A DNA stretch of 28,059 nt, from positions 1-28,059 of the forward strand of contig CAKUPC010000024.1 in NCBI GenBank assembly GCA_934675095.1, written 5' to 3'. Positions 1 to 8,647 of this stretch are shown one piece after another. Source of the DNA: an uncultured Bacteroidales bacterium (GTDB lineage Bacteria; Bacteroidota; Bacteroidia; Bacteroidales; UBA932). The notes beneath the pieces were generated by a model. That model searched no databases, was not told the origin of the DNA, and saw nothing but the letters and a program-made list of their open reading frames with translations. Within the stretch, counting starts at the first letter, position 1. Every line of letters begins with the position of its first letter. Position numbers and translations under genes: made by a program.

Positions 1-1206
1 GGGATGAAGGCTGCGGCAAGTTGGCTTGGCAATAACTGGCACATAGAAACAACATCAATAACAGACAAGGTAACCCGTATTCTGGATGTAGATTTAACTG
101 AAATCACGAATAAAGGTATTGAGGAAATAGAATCCAAAGAAGTCATAAACTCCAATGCTTCACACGGGACCACTTTTGTCATTGAAAGCCTATGGCCGGA
201 GAGAGCGATAAAAAGAGACAATCTTAAGAATCTGAAAAAGAGCATTGCAAGTATCTACAGATATTTTATCAGACGAAAGGAAATCCAAATTTCCATAGAA
301 GACGAAATCCTCTCATTTGAAGACTACGAAGTGCTTGAAGCGCCGTCTTATAAAGACCCGGACGGCCCCGACATAGAATGGAAATGTCCTGTCAATACAG
401 ACGACAGACGGGGTCATAGCATTTCCGGATTTATTGCGCTGCTGAAAGACACCGCTGACGAAAAGCGCGGAGTTGTAATAATGAGGAATCATCGTGTTGT
501 AATGGGTTTTGATCCACAAGACCGAACAATCGGTAAAGACTTCATCGGGCAGATTGGTTCAAACAAATATCGACGAGTTTTCGGTGAACTTGAGATTACA
601 GGATTCACCGTCGCATTTGGGAAAAATCAAGTGAACGACCCTGAATTGCTGGAAGCATTATGTAAAATGGCTGCGGGAAAGCTCTTGATTCAAGGCGTCA
701 ACCTCCTGACACAATGCGACAAATACAGAAAAAAGACAAGGGTCACATTCCCCAAAGCCGCTCCTTTGGAAACGCCAAAACCAGACTCGAACCCAGGCAT
801 TGTACCAGCAGCCGCCACGCCTGACCCGACACCGCAGGAGCAGAATAATGCGGTGGAGAAACCTGCGCTGCAAATACACTTGGAGAATGGCAATGCGCAT
901 ATAATTGCACAGGGGAAATTCAAATTTGACCGCGATGATTATCGGATACTAATTGAGCCTGGAGATGATTGCGATGAATTGTTTTGGAATGATTTGTCCC
1001 AAAGAGATGCAAAAGTGCTGATATGCAAGGTAAATCGTTCCCATCCATTCTTTACGTTATATGGGGAGCTAAACAGGCAGTTACTAGCGATGATTAGTGC
1101 CCTTTCCATTGCAAAATTCATTACAGGACAAGGCAAAGCGATGGAAATGATGAATGAGTTTAACCGTATTATTAACACTCAAGAAGCATTGGAGCAAAAT
1201 GACTGA
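1..1206 (+). CDS. MutL/MORC-like GHKL ATPase of a restriction-type operon (5' partial)
   Basis: The frame is open from base 1, so the gene starts upstream and only about 401 C-terminal residues are present. The first visible residues, GMKAA followed by SWLG, look like the end of the GHKL glycine-rich lid (G2) motif of MutL/MORC-type ATPases, and the later HGT (about residue 55) fits the final ATP-binding motif. The N-box Asn and the first Asp/Gly motif must therefore lie outside the window. Residues about 120-215 (IEWKCPVN to VAFGKNQVN) resemble the S5-like second domain of this family. A Pro/Ala-rich linker (about 250-280) leads to a C-terminal helical part. In known relatives the ATPase is encoded next to Z1, REase and 5mC-methylase genes; the genes downstream here match. 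Its TGA overlaps the ATG of the next gene by 8 bases, implying coupled translation. A DNA-stimulated gating role is inferred from the family. Confidence 0.85.
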   Translation, partial: GMKAAASWLGNNWHIETTSITDKVTRILDVDLTEITNKGIEEIESKEVINSNASHGTTFVIESLWPERAIKRDNLKNLKKSIASIYRYFIRRKEIQISIEDEILSFEDYEVLEAPSYKDPDGPDIEWKCPVNTDDRRGHSISGFIALLKDTADEKRGVVIMRNHRVVMGFDPQDRTIGKDFIGQIGSNKYRRVFGELEITGFTVAFGKNQVNDPELLEALCKMAAGKLLIQGVNLLTQCDKYRKKTRVTFPKAAPLETPKPDSNPGIVPAAATPDPTPQEQNNAVEKPALQIHLENGNAHIIAQGKFKFDRDDYRILIEPGDDCDELFWNDLSQRDAKVLICKVNRSHPFFTLYGELNRQLLAMISALSIAKFITGQGKAMEMMNEFNRIINTQEALEQND

Positions 1207-3490
1207 AATTGAAGTTAAGCAGCCTCCCATACCGCAGGATTGCCTTCAGAGTGTAATCTCCTGCGAGACATTCGAATACTTTCTCCAATCACAGAAAGCA
1301 ACGGTAAACAAACCGGGGCTTTCCGACATCGGGGCATACAACCTGCGTTCATCGACTTGTGACATCCTGAATCATTGTAATCCGCATGATGCCGTGAACA
1401 ATCATGAAACTACGCATCTTGTTGTCGGATATGTCCAAAGCGGCAAAACAATGTCATTTACGGGAGTGCTGGCAATGGCAAAGGACAACGGCTATAGAAT
1501 TGCCGTGATTTTAACCGGCATAACGACAAACCTTCTCAGCCAGACAGCGGAGAGACTTGAACGAGACCTTGAATCAGACGATAACCAAAAAGAATTCGCT
1601 TTCATCTGCAACCCGTCAAAAGACGATGCTTCAAGTATAATAAAAGCACTGAGGCTATCCGACAAGCCGATGGTGGTAATTCCCATTCTAAAGCACAAAA
1701 AATACATTGATAACCTCAGTTCCATTTTTGAGAATGAGAAGATAAGGAAATTTATCGCGAATGAAACTGTTCTCATTATTGATGATGAAGCAGACCAGGC
1801 ATCAATCAACGGCTACGGGTATAAGAACAGCAAACTGACAGGTTCTGATGATGTGGAAATACAGACCGCAATCTATGGTGCAATCCTTAGACTGCGCGGC
1901 AAATTATCGGGAAACTCCTACATTCAATATACCGCCACCCCACAGGCAAACATTCTAATCACAACAATGGATTTGCTCTCCCCGAAAAGCCATACACTAC
2001 TGCTTCCGGGAGAAGGCTATATCGGAGGAAAAAAATTCTTTGGAATGGAACCAGACGGTGAACTTTTCAATGGAAAACTGGTCAGAGAAATTCCGGAGAA
2101 AGAAGTATATCACAAAAAGCAGAACAGGTTAAAGAATATGCCGGACTCGTTACGGGAAGCCATGATACTGCACGTTTGGGCTGTCATCCTTGTGACCAGA
2201 TGGTACAAACGGAACGGAATAAGACAACTGACAATGATGGTTCACCCGACAGACATCATTGATGGCAACAAGATGTTTGAGAAATGGATAAAAGACGAGA
2301 TTGGACTTTGGAGTGAAAGTTTCGACAAACCGGAGGGGCATGAAGACCGAGTCACGCTCTTGGATGAATTTGCAAAGTTTCTTCCAGATGCCCTTCAATT
2401 CTATCCGAAAGACTCTCGGCCGTCATTTGACGATGTAAAGAACTTTATTCCTGATATAATAAATGACTGCCAGGTTTACAGAATAACCGGCGACAGTAAC
2501 GACGACCCCAATGAGATTAAATGGAATTCCCATAGGATGAACATCCTCATCGGAGCACAGAAGCTGAACAGAGGATTCACTGTCGAGAAATTAGCCACCA
2601 CCTATATGCCACGATACTCCACGAGTATAAACAATGCGGACACCATTGAGCAGCGATGCCGTTTCTTCGGGTATAAGGCCGACTATATTGAATCATGCAG
2701 GATTTATCTTCCGAAAGACTTGATTCGTGACTATAAAAACTATGTAGAACACGAAGAGGAACTCAGAACAACACTCGGGAATTGCAGCAGTCTCAAAGAA
2801 TACGAACACAGGGTCATGCTTTCTCCCAATCTGCGCCCTACGCGCCTGAATGTTCTCCCCAAGCAAGTCGTTAAGACGAAACTATCGGGTTGGGTCAAAT
2901 TTGAAAAAATGAATGGAATGAAGATGGTCGCTGAAAACAAGGCTCTTGTTGAATCATTTGTAACTGCCCACATTGGAAATTCCGGAGAGTTCTCAACCGA
3001 GCACTATAGCTCTTCAAGCTACAGAAACTCTGAAATCAAGAAACACTCAATGCAAATCATGAAAGTTTCCGAGTTGACAACACTCCTTACTGACTTTACT
3101 GCCGGAAACGCGGCCGATACCATTACAAAAGCAATGGCTCTAAGGTATCTGCAATACCTTGACTCCATTGGTAAGGGAAAAATCAGAGTTATTTTCATGA
3201 GCTGCAACCAAAAAAGAAGCCGTACACGCCTCAATGTCACAAAAGACGGATGGCGAATCGAACTGTTTCAAGGACGCAGCAACAGAACTGAACCGGACAA
3301 TTATTGCGGAGACACAAACATATTTTTCAAAAACGAAGTTACCATCCAGATTCATCACATAACCCTTACAGGTCTTCCGCTGCAAGATATGGCTAACGGG
3401 GAAACATACACTCTGACCATTCATTTTCCGGAAACGTTGCAGGCACTGTATTGCACCAGTTTGGCAAAAGACTATAACATAACAGACTAA
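1199..3490 (+). CDS. Z1-domain superfamily II helicase/ATPase
   Basis: This is a 763-residue protein starting at the ATG at 1199. That start overlaps the previous stop and begins MTEIEV; an in-frame ATG at 1154 lies deep inside the upstream gene and is less likely. Visible helicase motifs are Walker A GYVQSGKT (residues 77-84), Walker B IIDDEADQAS (about 191-200), TATPQA (about 244-249), a motif V-like stretch around LNRGFTVEKL (about 460), and QRCRFFGY (about 484-491). This series, especially the Walker A and QRxRFFGY, is characteristic of the Z1 domain. Such proteins are predicted ATP-driven translocases in MutL/MORC-associated restriction systems. The C-terminal third, about 270 residues, has no motif I recognise and may contact DNA or partner subunits. 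The gene sits in a four-gene run with a nuclease gene four bases downstream. Assignment to the family is firm; biochemical role is inferred. Confidence 0.93.
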   Translation: MTEIEVKQPPIPQDCLQSVISCETFEYFLQSQKATVNKPGLSDIGAYNLRSSTCDILNHCNPHDAVNNHETTHLVVGYVQSGKTMSFTGVLAMAKDNGYRIAVILTGITTNLLSQTAERLERDLESDDNQKEFAFICNPSKDDASSIIKALRLSDKPMVVIPILKHKKYIDNLSSIFENEKIRKFIANETVLIIDDEADQASINGYGYKNSKLTGSDDVEIQTAIYGAILRLRGKLSGNSYIQYTATPQANILITTMDLLSPKSHTLLLPGEGYIGGKKFFGMEPDGELFNGKLVREIPEKEVYHKKQNRLKNMPDSLREAMILHVWAVILVTRWYKRNGIRQLTMMVHPTDIIDGNKMFEKWIKDEIGLWSESFDKPEGHEDRVTLLDEFAKFLPDALQFYPKDSRPSFDDVKNFIPDIINDCQVYRITGDSNDDPNEIKWNSHRMNILIGAQKLNRGFTVEKLATTYMPRYSTSINNADTIEQRCRFFGYKADYIESCRIYLPKDLIRDYKNYVEHEEELRTTLGNCSSLKEYEHRVMLSPNLRPTRLNVLPKQVVKTKLSGWVKFEKMNGMKMVAENKALVESFVTAHIGNSGEFSTEHYSSSSYRNSEIKKHSMQIMKVSELTTLLTDFTAGNAADTITKAMALRYLQYLDSIGKGKIRVIFMSCNQKRSRTRLNVTKDGWRIELFQGRSNRTEPDNYCGDTNIFFKNEVTIQIHHITLTGLPLQDMANGETYTLTIHFPETLQALYCTSLAKDYNITD

Positions 3491-3494
3491 TCGT

Positions 3495-4487
3495 ATGTTG
3501 GCAAACGAATTATATGAAATAATACAAGATTTCACGAACACGAACGACAAGAACAGATACAAGGTCACGTCCATTCCGGAAATGCCGCACAAGTTGGGGT
3601 GTTCCGATGACGGATTTCCAAAGTTCTTTGTTGTGTCGGACGGAAACTGTTGTCTGATTCATAACTTGAACGCTGAAATTTTATCCGTTGAGTACGACGT
3701 GCCTTGCAATATAATCGAAGAAGGCAAAGAAACCGATGGCCAAAGGTTTACGATTATCACCCTTCGTTCCGGAAACGACAGGCTTCAGAAAATGTTCATT
3801 GAGGTTTTTATGATGATGCTCAAGATGTTGCCGCTCCAGCCGACAAATATGATGATAGCATCAAAGGTTGAAAGTCTTTTGTCCATCTTTGCCAAACTGA
3901 AACGCAAGCCTGTTCACAAGCTTCAGGGTTTATGGGCAGAACTTCTTTTGATTGAGCGAAGCAAAGATTCTTCAATAGTGGCAAAGGCATGGCACTCGCA
4001 GCCGAAATCTAAATATGATTTCACCATGGGACAGGACAAAATCGAGGTAAAGAGTACATCCGGCGAACAGAGGATACATAAATTTTCCCTTGACCAGTTG
4101 AATCCATCTGAAAATTCAAGACTTATCATTTGCTCCACAATCGTAAGAGAATCTGCAAAAGATAAAAATGGCCTGTCGGTCTATGAATTATATGACAGAA
4201 TATGCGGCAAAATCACCGACAATGAAATTAGGTTTCATATTTATGAAGTGATGTCAGAGACTCTTGGAAGTGATTTTCAGAATGCCCAGAAGAAATTCTT
4301 TGATTATGCCGAGGCTTCTGATACTCTCGCTCTTTATGATAGCGCCGATGTTCCTCATATTGACAAGGAAACCATTCCGGAGTTTATTTCCGATGTCAGA
4401 TTCTGCTCTGACATCAGCCATTTGACTGACATCAGGGAGAAAGAATTCGAACGCGACGACAGTACACTATATAATGCGCTGTATTAG
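3495..4487 (+). CDS. PD-(D/E)XK nuclease family protein (DUF4420 type)
   Basis: A 330-residue protein beginning four bases after the Z1 gene. The second half has the features of the PD-(D/E)XK nuclease fold: GLWAELL with Glu149 (predicted first-helix acidic residue), Asp175 in KYDF, then Glu184-Val-Lys186 in IEVKST. Asp175, Glu184 and Lys186 form a complete predicted metal-binding and catalytic set, so the enzyme looks intact. Spacing and the GLxxEL signature match the DUF4420 group, which is repeatedly found behind Z1-domain genes. The N-terminal 140 residues are probably an alpha/beta domain used for interaction. Expected role is DNA cleavage once the ATPase partners signal unmodified or foreign DNA; cleavage specificity cannot be read from the sequence. 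It is separated from the next gene by 12 bases. Confidence 0.88.
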   Translation: MLANELYEIIQDFTNTNDKNRYKVTSIPEMPHKLGCSDDGFPKFFVVSDGNCCLIHNLNAEILSVEYDVPCNIIEEGKETDGQRFTIITLRSGNDRLQKMFIEVFMMMLKMLPLQPTNMMIASKVESLLSIFAKLKRKPVHKLQGLWAELLLIERSKDSSIVAKAWHSQPKSKYDFTMGQDKIEVKSTSGEQRIHKFSLDQLNPSENSRLIICSTIVRESAKDKNGLSVYELYDRICGKITDNEIRFHIYEVMSETLGSDFQNAQKKFFDYAEASDTLALYDSADVPHIDKETIPEFISDVRFCSDISHLTDIREKEFERDDSTLYNALY

Positions 4488-4499
4488 ACGGGACTCATT

Positions 4500-5630
4500 A
4501 TGATAGAAAAGCCAACAATATTGACATCTTCAGACTTGGTACTTGCATTCCTTTCTCACGTTCAAGGTCAGGACATAGAATATCTTAGCGGAAACAATCC
4601 TTTTTTCGTCAAGATTAACGGGAGAGATTCCTATGTTTACATCAAGAATCTGTCACCCGCTCATTTATCAAACAACAATCCGGATATTTGGAGGATACAA
4701 TTGCCTGTAAAAGAAGAATTTGACAACATTAAAAATTCCGCCGCCCCATTCTTTCTGTTTGGATATGATGCGGAGAACAAAGTTTACACATCGTGGAATC
4801 CATATTGGTGCAAACAAAGGCTGAATGTAGGCAAAAGCGTTTCCCTGTATTCACGCTATTCCTTACAAAAAAGAGTGGCAGAAACTGGAATTATTGAACA
4901 GATTGAATTAAACAATGACGGCGATGTTGTCTGTATTCCGGCAAGTCAGATTTATCAATACATAAAATCCGTCAAGGATTATTATCCGGAAGAGACCATG
5001 TTCATTGCCAAGGGTTCCAAAATCCAAAAACGGATTCAAGAAAAATCAAACCCTGGTCTGTTCAACGAAGACGATGCCCGCAATCTGATATATGATTATA
5101 ATGTGGATGAATTTGGAAAACTTCAGGCATTGGATATGTCCATAATACCAATTCTATATCCGTATTACAAAGGAAGAGATTATCCTGATTATGAAAAGAT
5201 GATAGAAATTGCATCCGGGCATTACCCATCTGATGTAACGGATAAAATGAACCCGGTAGATTGGATAAAACTTTTCGACGACACGACATGGTGCGTCAAG
5301 AATAAGAGACGGAACCGAAAGCCGAACTTAAATCTCAGAATCACAGAGCAGAACGGCAATGTCATACAGAACACTTCGCCTCTTGATACATTCATTAGAG
5401 TTATAGAAAATTCATATCCTGACTTGCTGCTGGAGATAAACTTTGGTATACCGGTTATTTCCAAGAACAGACTGCCCGATTTCCCGGGAGGAACCAAAAG
5501 GAGCCAAAGGAAAATCTCCGGAGGATTCTATCTGTCCACTAATTTTGATACCACGACCAAGGCTAAAATCCTGCAAAGAATATCTGATGAACTAGAACTC
5601 GGGTGGAGAATAGATATATTACCGGGATAA
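4500..5630 (+). CDS. Unassigned fourth protein of the Z1/MutL-ATPase operon
   Basis: A 376-residue soluble protein with no signal peptide or membrane segment. I do not recognise its family with confidence. The middle of the N-terminal half has FFLFGYDAENKVYTSWNP, then KQRLN and VSLYSRYSLQ, which read like a beta-rich recognition or effector domain of the kind found in N-terminal parts of some restriction endonucleases. The C-terminal part (about 250-376) mixes beta strands with charged helices and ends in WRIDILPG. No clear PD-(D/E)XK, HNH, GIY-YIG or methyltransferase motif is visible. It starts 12 bases after the nuclease gene, so it is almost certainly co-expressed with the three upstream genes. 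Plausible roles are sequence or modification recognition, or a second nuclease; both are inference from context. It shares the A/T-rich composition of the island and is its last gene. Confidence 0.75.
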   Translation: MIEKPTILTSSDLVLAFLSHVQGQDIEYLSGNNPFFVKINGRDSYVYIKNLSPAHLSNNNPDIWRIQLPVKEEFDNIKNSAAPFFLFGYDAENKVYTSWNPYWCKQRLNVGKSVSLYSRYSLQKRVAETGIIEQIELNNDGDVVCIPASQIYQYIKSVKDYYPEETMFIAKGSKIQKRIQEKSNPGLFNEDDARNLIYDYNVDEFGKLQALDMSIIPILYPYYKGRDYPDYEKMIEIASGHYPSDVTDKMNPVDWIKLFDDTTWCVKNKRRNRKPNLNLRITEQNGNVIQNTSPLDTFIRVIENSYPDLLLEINFGIPVISKNRLPDFPGGTKRSQRKISGGFYLSTNFDTTTKAKILQRISDELELGWRIDILPG

Positions 5631-5664
5631 GTAAAGCTAATGACTGTCTAAAAGTCGCTGAAAA

Positions 5665-5676
5665 TGTCTAAATTTG
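5665..5676 (+). promoter_or_regulatory. Candidate -7 promoter element with TGTCTAAA direct repeat
   Basis: TAAATTTG at 5669-5676 matches the Bacteroidetes -7 consensus TAnnTTTG and lies 40 bases before the acyltransferase ATG. There is no convincing TTG at -33. The octamer TGTCTAAA occurs at 5645-5652 and again at 5665-5672, exactly 20 bases apart; the second copy overlaps the -7 box, an arrangement suited to an operator. Confidence 0.4.
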
Positions 5677-5715
5677 CGCCCGCCAATGATTTGTTGAAAC
5701 AACTAAGAAAACGAA

Positions 5716-6813
5716 ATGACTGAAAAGAGAATCGTCTTCCTTGACTATGTGCGGGTGTTCGCCTGCTTTCTCGTGATGCTGGTCCACGCCAGCGAGAACT
5801 TCTATCCCGGGCCTGGCGCGACGGACATGGCCGGACCTCAGGCTATGCTGGCAAACGAGACCGACCGGCTCTGGGTGTCGTTCTATGACGGTTTCTCAAG
5901 AATGTCGGTGCCGCTGTTCATGATTGTGTCGGCGTTCCTTCTGGTGCCGATGAAGCCGGGGCAGACGGCAAGGGAGTTCTATAAAAGGAGATTCACGAAA
6001 ATCCTTCCTCCGTTCCTCATCTTCGCCGTGCTCTACTCCACCCTGCCGATGCTCTGGGGGCAGATTGACGCGGCTACGGGCCTGCGCGACCTCGCACGCA
6101 TCCCTCTGAACTTCCCGTCCCTCGCCGGGCACCTCTGGTTCATGTTCCCTCTCTTCGGGATCTACCTTTTCATACCGATGATTTCCCCGTGGCTCGAAAA
6201 GGCCGGCAAGAAGGAAGAGCGGTTCTTCATACTGCTGTTTCTGATTTCAACCTGCATCCCCTACCTCAACCGCTGGTTCGGAGAGGTCTGGGGACAGTGC
6301 TTCTGGAATGAATATCACCTTCTCTGGTACTTCTCCGGTTATCTCGGCTACCTCGTGCTCGCCCACTACATCCGCGTGCACCTTGACTGGAGCCGCCGGA
6401 GAAAGTTCGTCGTCGGAGCTGCCATGACCGTCGTCGGAGCCGTCGCCACCATACTCTCCTTCTATGTGCAGGCCACACCGGGCGTGGTCCTCGAAACTCC
6501 GAAGCTCGAAATCGGCTGGGCGTTCTGTACGATCAACGTCGTCTGCCTCACCGCCGGAGCCTTCCTGATGTTCAGCTGCATAGAGTGCAAGGCAGCGCCG
6601 GCGCTGATAACACGCCTGTCGAAACTCAGCTACGGAATGTACCTGATGCACATCTTCTGGCTGCATATGTGGTCCGTCGTGTCGATGCAGATGCTCCGTC
6701 TCCCGACCGTCGCGTCAATTCCGTTCATAGCCGTCTGCACATTCGTCTGCTGCGCCGTCACGACCGAACTCATATCCCATATTCCCGGAAGCAAATGGAT
6801 TGTAGGAGCATAG
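5716..6813 (+). CDS. Acyltransferase-3 family integral membrane protein
   Basis: A 365-residue polytopic protein with about ten hydrophobic segments. The N-terminus, RIVFLDYVRVFACFLVMLVHASENF, has the layout of the acyltransferase-3 family (OafA/WecH-like), including the conserved His (here in LVHAS) after the first transmembrane segment, followed by an Arg-rich loop (YKRRFTKILPPF) that matches the family's KRxxRIxPP-type motif. These enzymes O- or N-acetylate surface sugars or exported molecules using cytoplasmic acyl donors. The gene stands alone: it lies 85 bases after the island and 58 bases before a secreted-protein gene. It is the first gene in the G+C-rich style, marking the edge of the island. 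The substrate cannot be predicted because no glycosyltransferase or polysaccharide gene adjoins it. Confidence 0.88.
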   Translation: MTEKRIVFLDYVRVFACFLVMLVHASENFYPGPGATDMAGPQAMLANETDRLWVSFYDGFSRMSVPLFMIVSAFLLVPMKPGQTAREFYKRRFTKILPPFLIFAVLYSTLPMLWGQIDAATGLRDLARIPLNFPSLAGHLWFMFPLFGIYLFIPMISPWLEKAGKKEERFFILLFLISTCIPYLNRWFGEVWGQCFWNEYHLLWYFSGYLGYLVLAHYIRVHLDWSRRRKFVVGAAMTVVGAVATILSFYVQATPGVVLETPKLEIGWAFCTINVVCLTAGAFLMFSCIECKAAPALITRLSKLSYGMYLMHIFWLHMWSVVSMQMLRLPTVASIPFIAVCTFVCCAVTTELISHIPGSKWIVGA

Positions 6814-6871
6814 GGAATGGAAATCACATAAACCCGTAAACATATAAATATCAATAAAATACATCCTTGAT

Positions 6872-7660
6872 ATGAAAATTTCACATTTTTCAGGAAGACT
6901 GATTTTCGGGATTATGCTGTGCCTCGGAATGTCGATGACTGACGCTCTCGCGCAGGATTATTACGAAGACCACAAGAAAGGCGATCCGTACAGGTTTGAG
7001 GAGCCGGACGGTTTCGTATGGTACAAAGACGTCAAGAACGGGGCGGTGCAGGTCTATGACAAGGACATGAATGTTCTCATTCCGCGCTCACGTGGCTACA
7101 AGAGCTGCACTTTCAAGGAGAGAGACGGAATGTTTAGTCTGGGAAAATTCTTCACAAGCGCCGACGGAGAGAAAGTCACATTATATATAGGACTCGCGAA
7201 GAAGGACGGGACGGAAGTCATCAGATGGGAGCAGCACTACACGAGCGGCTACCGGACAAAGAAAGGGAACCGCTATGTCGTCAAGAAGGAGGATTTCGTC
7301 GGAGTATGCGATTCCACCGGACGCGAGCTGATTTCTCCGGACCTGGGCTACACCTCATGCACCGCCACCCACGGCTGCTACAAGGTCAGCAACAAGAAAT
7401 ATGTCGGGCTGCATGACTACGAGACCGGCAAGGTCATGATTCCGCTTTCAAGGCGCTACACCAGCCTCTCGTTCAACACCGCCAGGAACTACATCCCGGT
7501 GCGCCGCGGCGAGCTCAAGGGGGCGTGCCTGACAGACGGAACCGAAGTGGTGCCGCCGGTGTGGCATGACTGCGTCTATAACGACAAGACGCAGTGCTTC
7601 ATGGTGAGGCGTGGCGCGGATACGCTGTGGGAAAAGACGGGGATTACAATACAGCAATAA
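6872..7660 (+). CDS. Secreted WG-repeat-like protein
   Basis: A 262-residue protein with a clear signal peptide: basic start, hydrophobic stretch and ALAQ before DYYED, so cleavage is expected around residue 28. The mature part consists of repeated short beta units of the kind 'aromatic-x-V-x-(D/N)-G-x-(E/K)-V-I-(P/S)', for example VLIPRSRGYKSCTF, ELISPDLGYTSCTA, VMIPLSRRYTSLSF and EVVPPVWHDC. This resembles the WG-repeat (KWG) fold common in Bacteroidetes secreted proteins, though most copies lack the Trp-Gly itself. Its function is unknown; such repeats usually form beta-propeller-like or stacked beta structures for binding. It ends six bases before the cytidylate-kinase-like gene, so it may head that operon. 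The start was chosen because it gives a complete signal peptide. Confidence 0.7.
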   Translation: MKISHFSGRLIFGIMLCLGMSMTDALAQDYYEDHKKGDPYRFEEPDGFVWYKDVKNGAVQVYDKDMNVLIPRSRGYKSCTFKERDGMFSLGKFFTSADGEKVTLYIGLAKKDGTEVIRWEQHYTSGYRTKKGNRYVVKKEDFVGVCDSTGRELISPDLGYTSCTATHGCYKVSNKKYVGLHDYETGKVMIPLSRRYTSLSFNTARNYIPVRRGELKGACLTDGTEVVPPVWHDCVYNDKTQCFMVRRGADTLWEKTGITIQQ

Positions 7661-7666
7661 AGAGGC

Positions 7667-8248
7667 ATGATCATCACGGTTGCAAGACAATGCGGATGCG
7701 GTGCGCTCGAAGTCGGAAAGATTCTGGCAGGGCACTATGGCATACCGCTTTATACACGAAAGTCGCTGATGGAGGCGGCACGCGGGAAAGGGCTTCTTTC
7801 CGAGATGGAGGATTTCTTCGAGGAGAGGCCCGTCGATGAACTGATGTCGGCAATTACCTTTTCCTTTGAGCGGGACGACGTGCAGGAGAAGTTCTGCAGG
7901 GCGTTCAGAAAAATCGTCGGCGAGGGGGACTGCGTGCTCATCGGAAGGTGCGGCAACTTCATTTTCAGAGACAGGAAGGACCTTGTCTCGGTTTTTCTTC
8001 ACGGCGAGCCGGAGCGGAGAATCGTGCGCATAATGGAGTCGGAAGGTCTTTCACGCCCGGATGCCGAGGAATTTGTCCGCAACACGGACGACCGGAGAGT
8101 AGCCTACCATAAATTCTACACCGGCCTCACATGGGGAAATGCCCCGGATTATGACATCTGCCTCGACGTCTGCATGATTGGCGCGGAAAGGACAGCTTCG
8201 CTGATTGAGGAGTATGTGGAAGCGACCAGGCTGCACCCGCTTAAATAA
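7667..8248 (+). CDS. Cytidylate kinase-like family protein
   Basis: A 193-residue cytoplasmic protein resembling the cytidylate-kinase-like group (Cytidylate_kin2), a P-loop NMP-kinase relative found widely in anaerobes apart from housekeeping Cmk. It starts MIITVARQCGCG; family members normally show a GSGGR-type loop, and here the loop is GCGALEVGK, so the nucleotide-binding segment is altered. Other family marks are present: GDCVLIGRCGNFIF (about 85-98), FLHGEPERRIVRIM (about 108-121), and YDICLDV near the C-terminus. The true substrate of this group is not established. It is wedged tightly between the secreted WG-like gene (6 bases) and lrgA (8 bases), so it is probably co-transcribed with LrgAB and might modulate or sense nucleotides for them; that link is inference. 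Confidence 0.85.
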   Translation: MIITVARQCGCGALEVGKILAGHYGIPLYTRKSLMEAARGKGLLSEMEDFFEERPVDELMSAITFSFERDDVQEKFCRAFRKIVGEGDCVLIGRCGNFIFRDRKDLVSVFLHGEPERRIVRIMESEGLSRPDAEEFVRNTDDRRVAYHKFYTGLTWGNAPDYDICLDVCMIGAERTASLIEEYVEATRLHPLK

Positions 8249-8256
8249 GAGAAAAG

Positions 8257-8646
8257 ATGAAATACGTCATACAGTTTCTGATTATCGCGGCATTCGCCTT
8301 TGTCGGCGAACTGCTGCACTGGTTCATCCCGCTTCCGATTCCGGCAAGCATCTACGGGATAGTCCTGCTCTTCATCGCCCTTGAACTGAAATGGGTCAAG
8401 GTCAGCGACATAAGGGAGGTGAGCTCATTTCTCATCGCAGTGATGCCGATAATGTTCATTCCGGCGGCAGTCGGTCTGATGGAGTCTTGGGGCGCGGTGA
8501 AATCGTCAATCGGGGAATACGCGCTCATCACCGTGGTCAGCACCTTCGTTGTCATGGGAGTCGCCGGAGCGGTCACGCAGTTTGTCATACGACGCGGAAA
8601 AAGGAAAGAGCACAGTCAGGGACACGAAGAAACGGAGGGCAGATAG
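8257..8646 (+). CDS. lrgA: CidA/LrgA-family holin-like membrane protein
   Basis: A 129-residue protein with four hydrophobic segments and the family signatures PLPIPASIYGIVLLF in the second segment and MPIMFIPAAVGLM in the third. It has a charged C-terminal tail (RRGKRKEHSQGHEETEGR). LrgA/CidA proteins are small inner-membrane proteins that act with LrgB/CidB; they were proposed to control murein hydrolase export, and homologous pairs have more recently been shown to move pyruvate or related small acids. The stop is one base before the lrgB ATG, so the pair is translationally linked. No LytSR-type two-component system is in the window, so the regulation familiar from Firmicutes is not visible. 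Confidence 0.9.
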   Translation: MKYVIQFLIIAAFAFVGELLHWFIPLPIPASIYGIVLLFIALELKWVKVSDIREVSSFLIAVMPIMFIPAAVGLMESWGAVKSSIGEYALITVVSTFVVMGVAGAVTQFVIRRGKRKEHSQGHEETEGR

Positions 8647-8647
8647 T

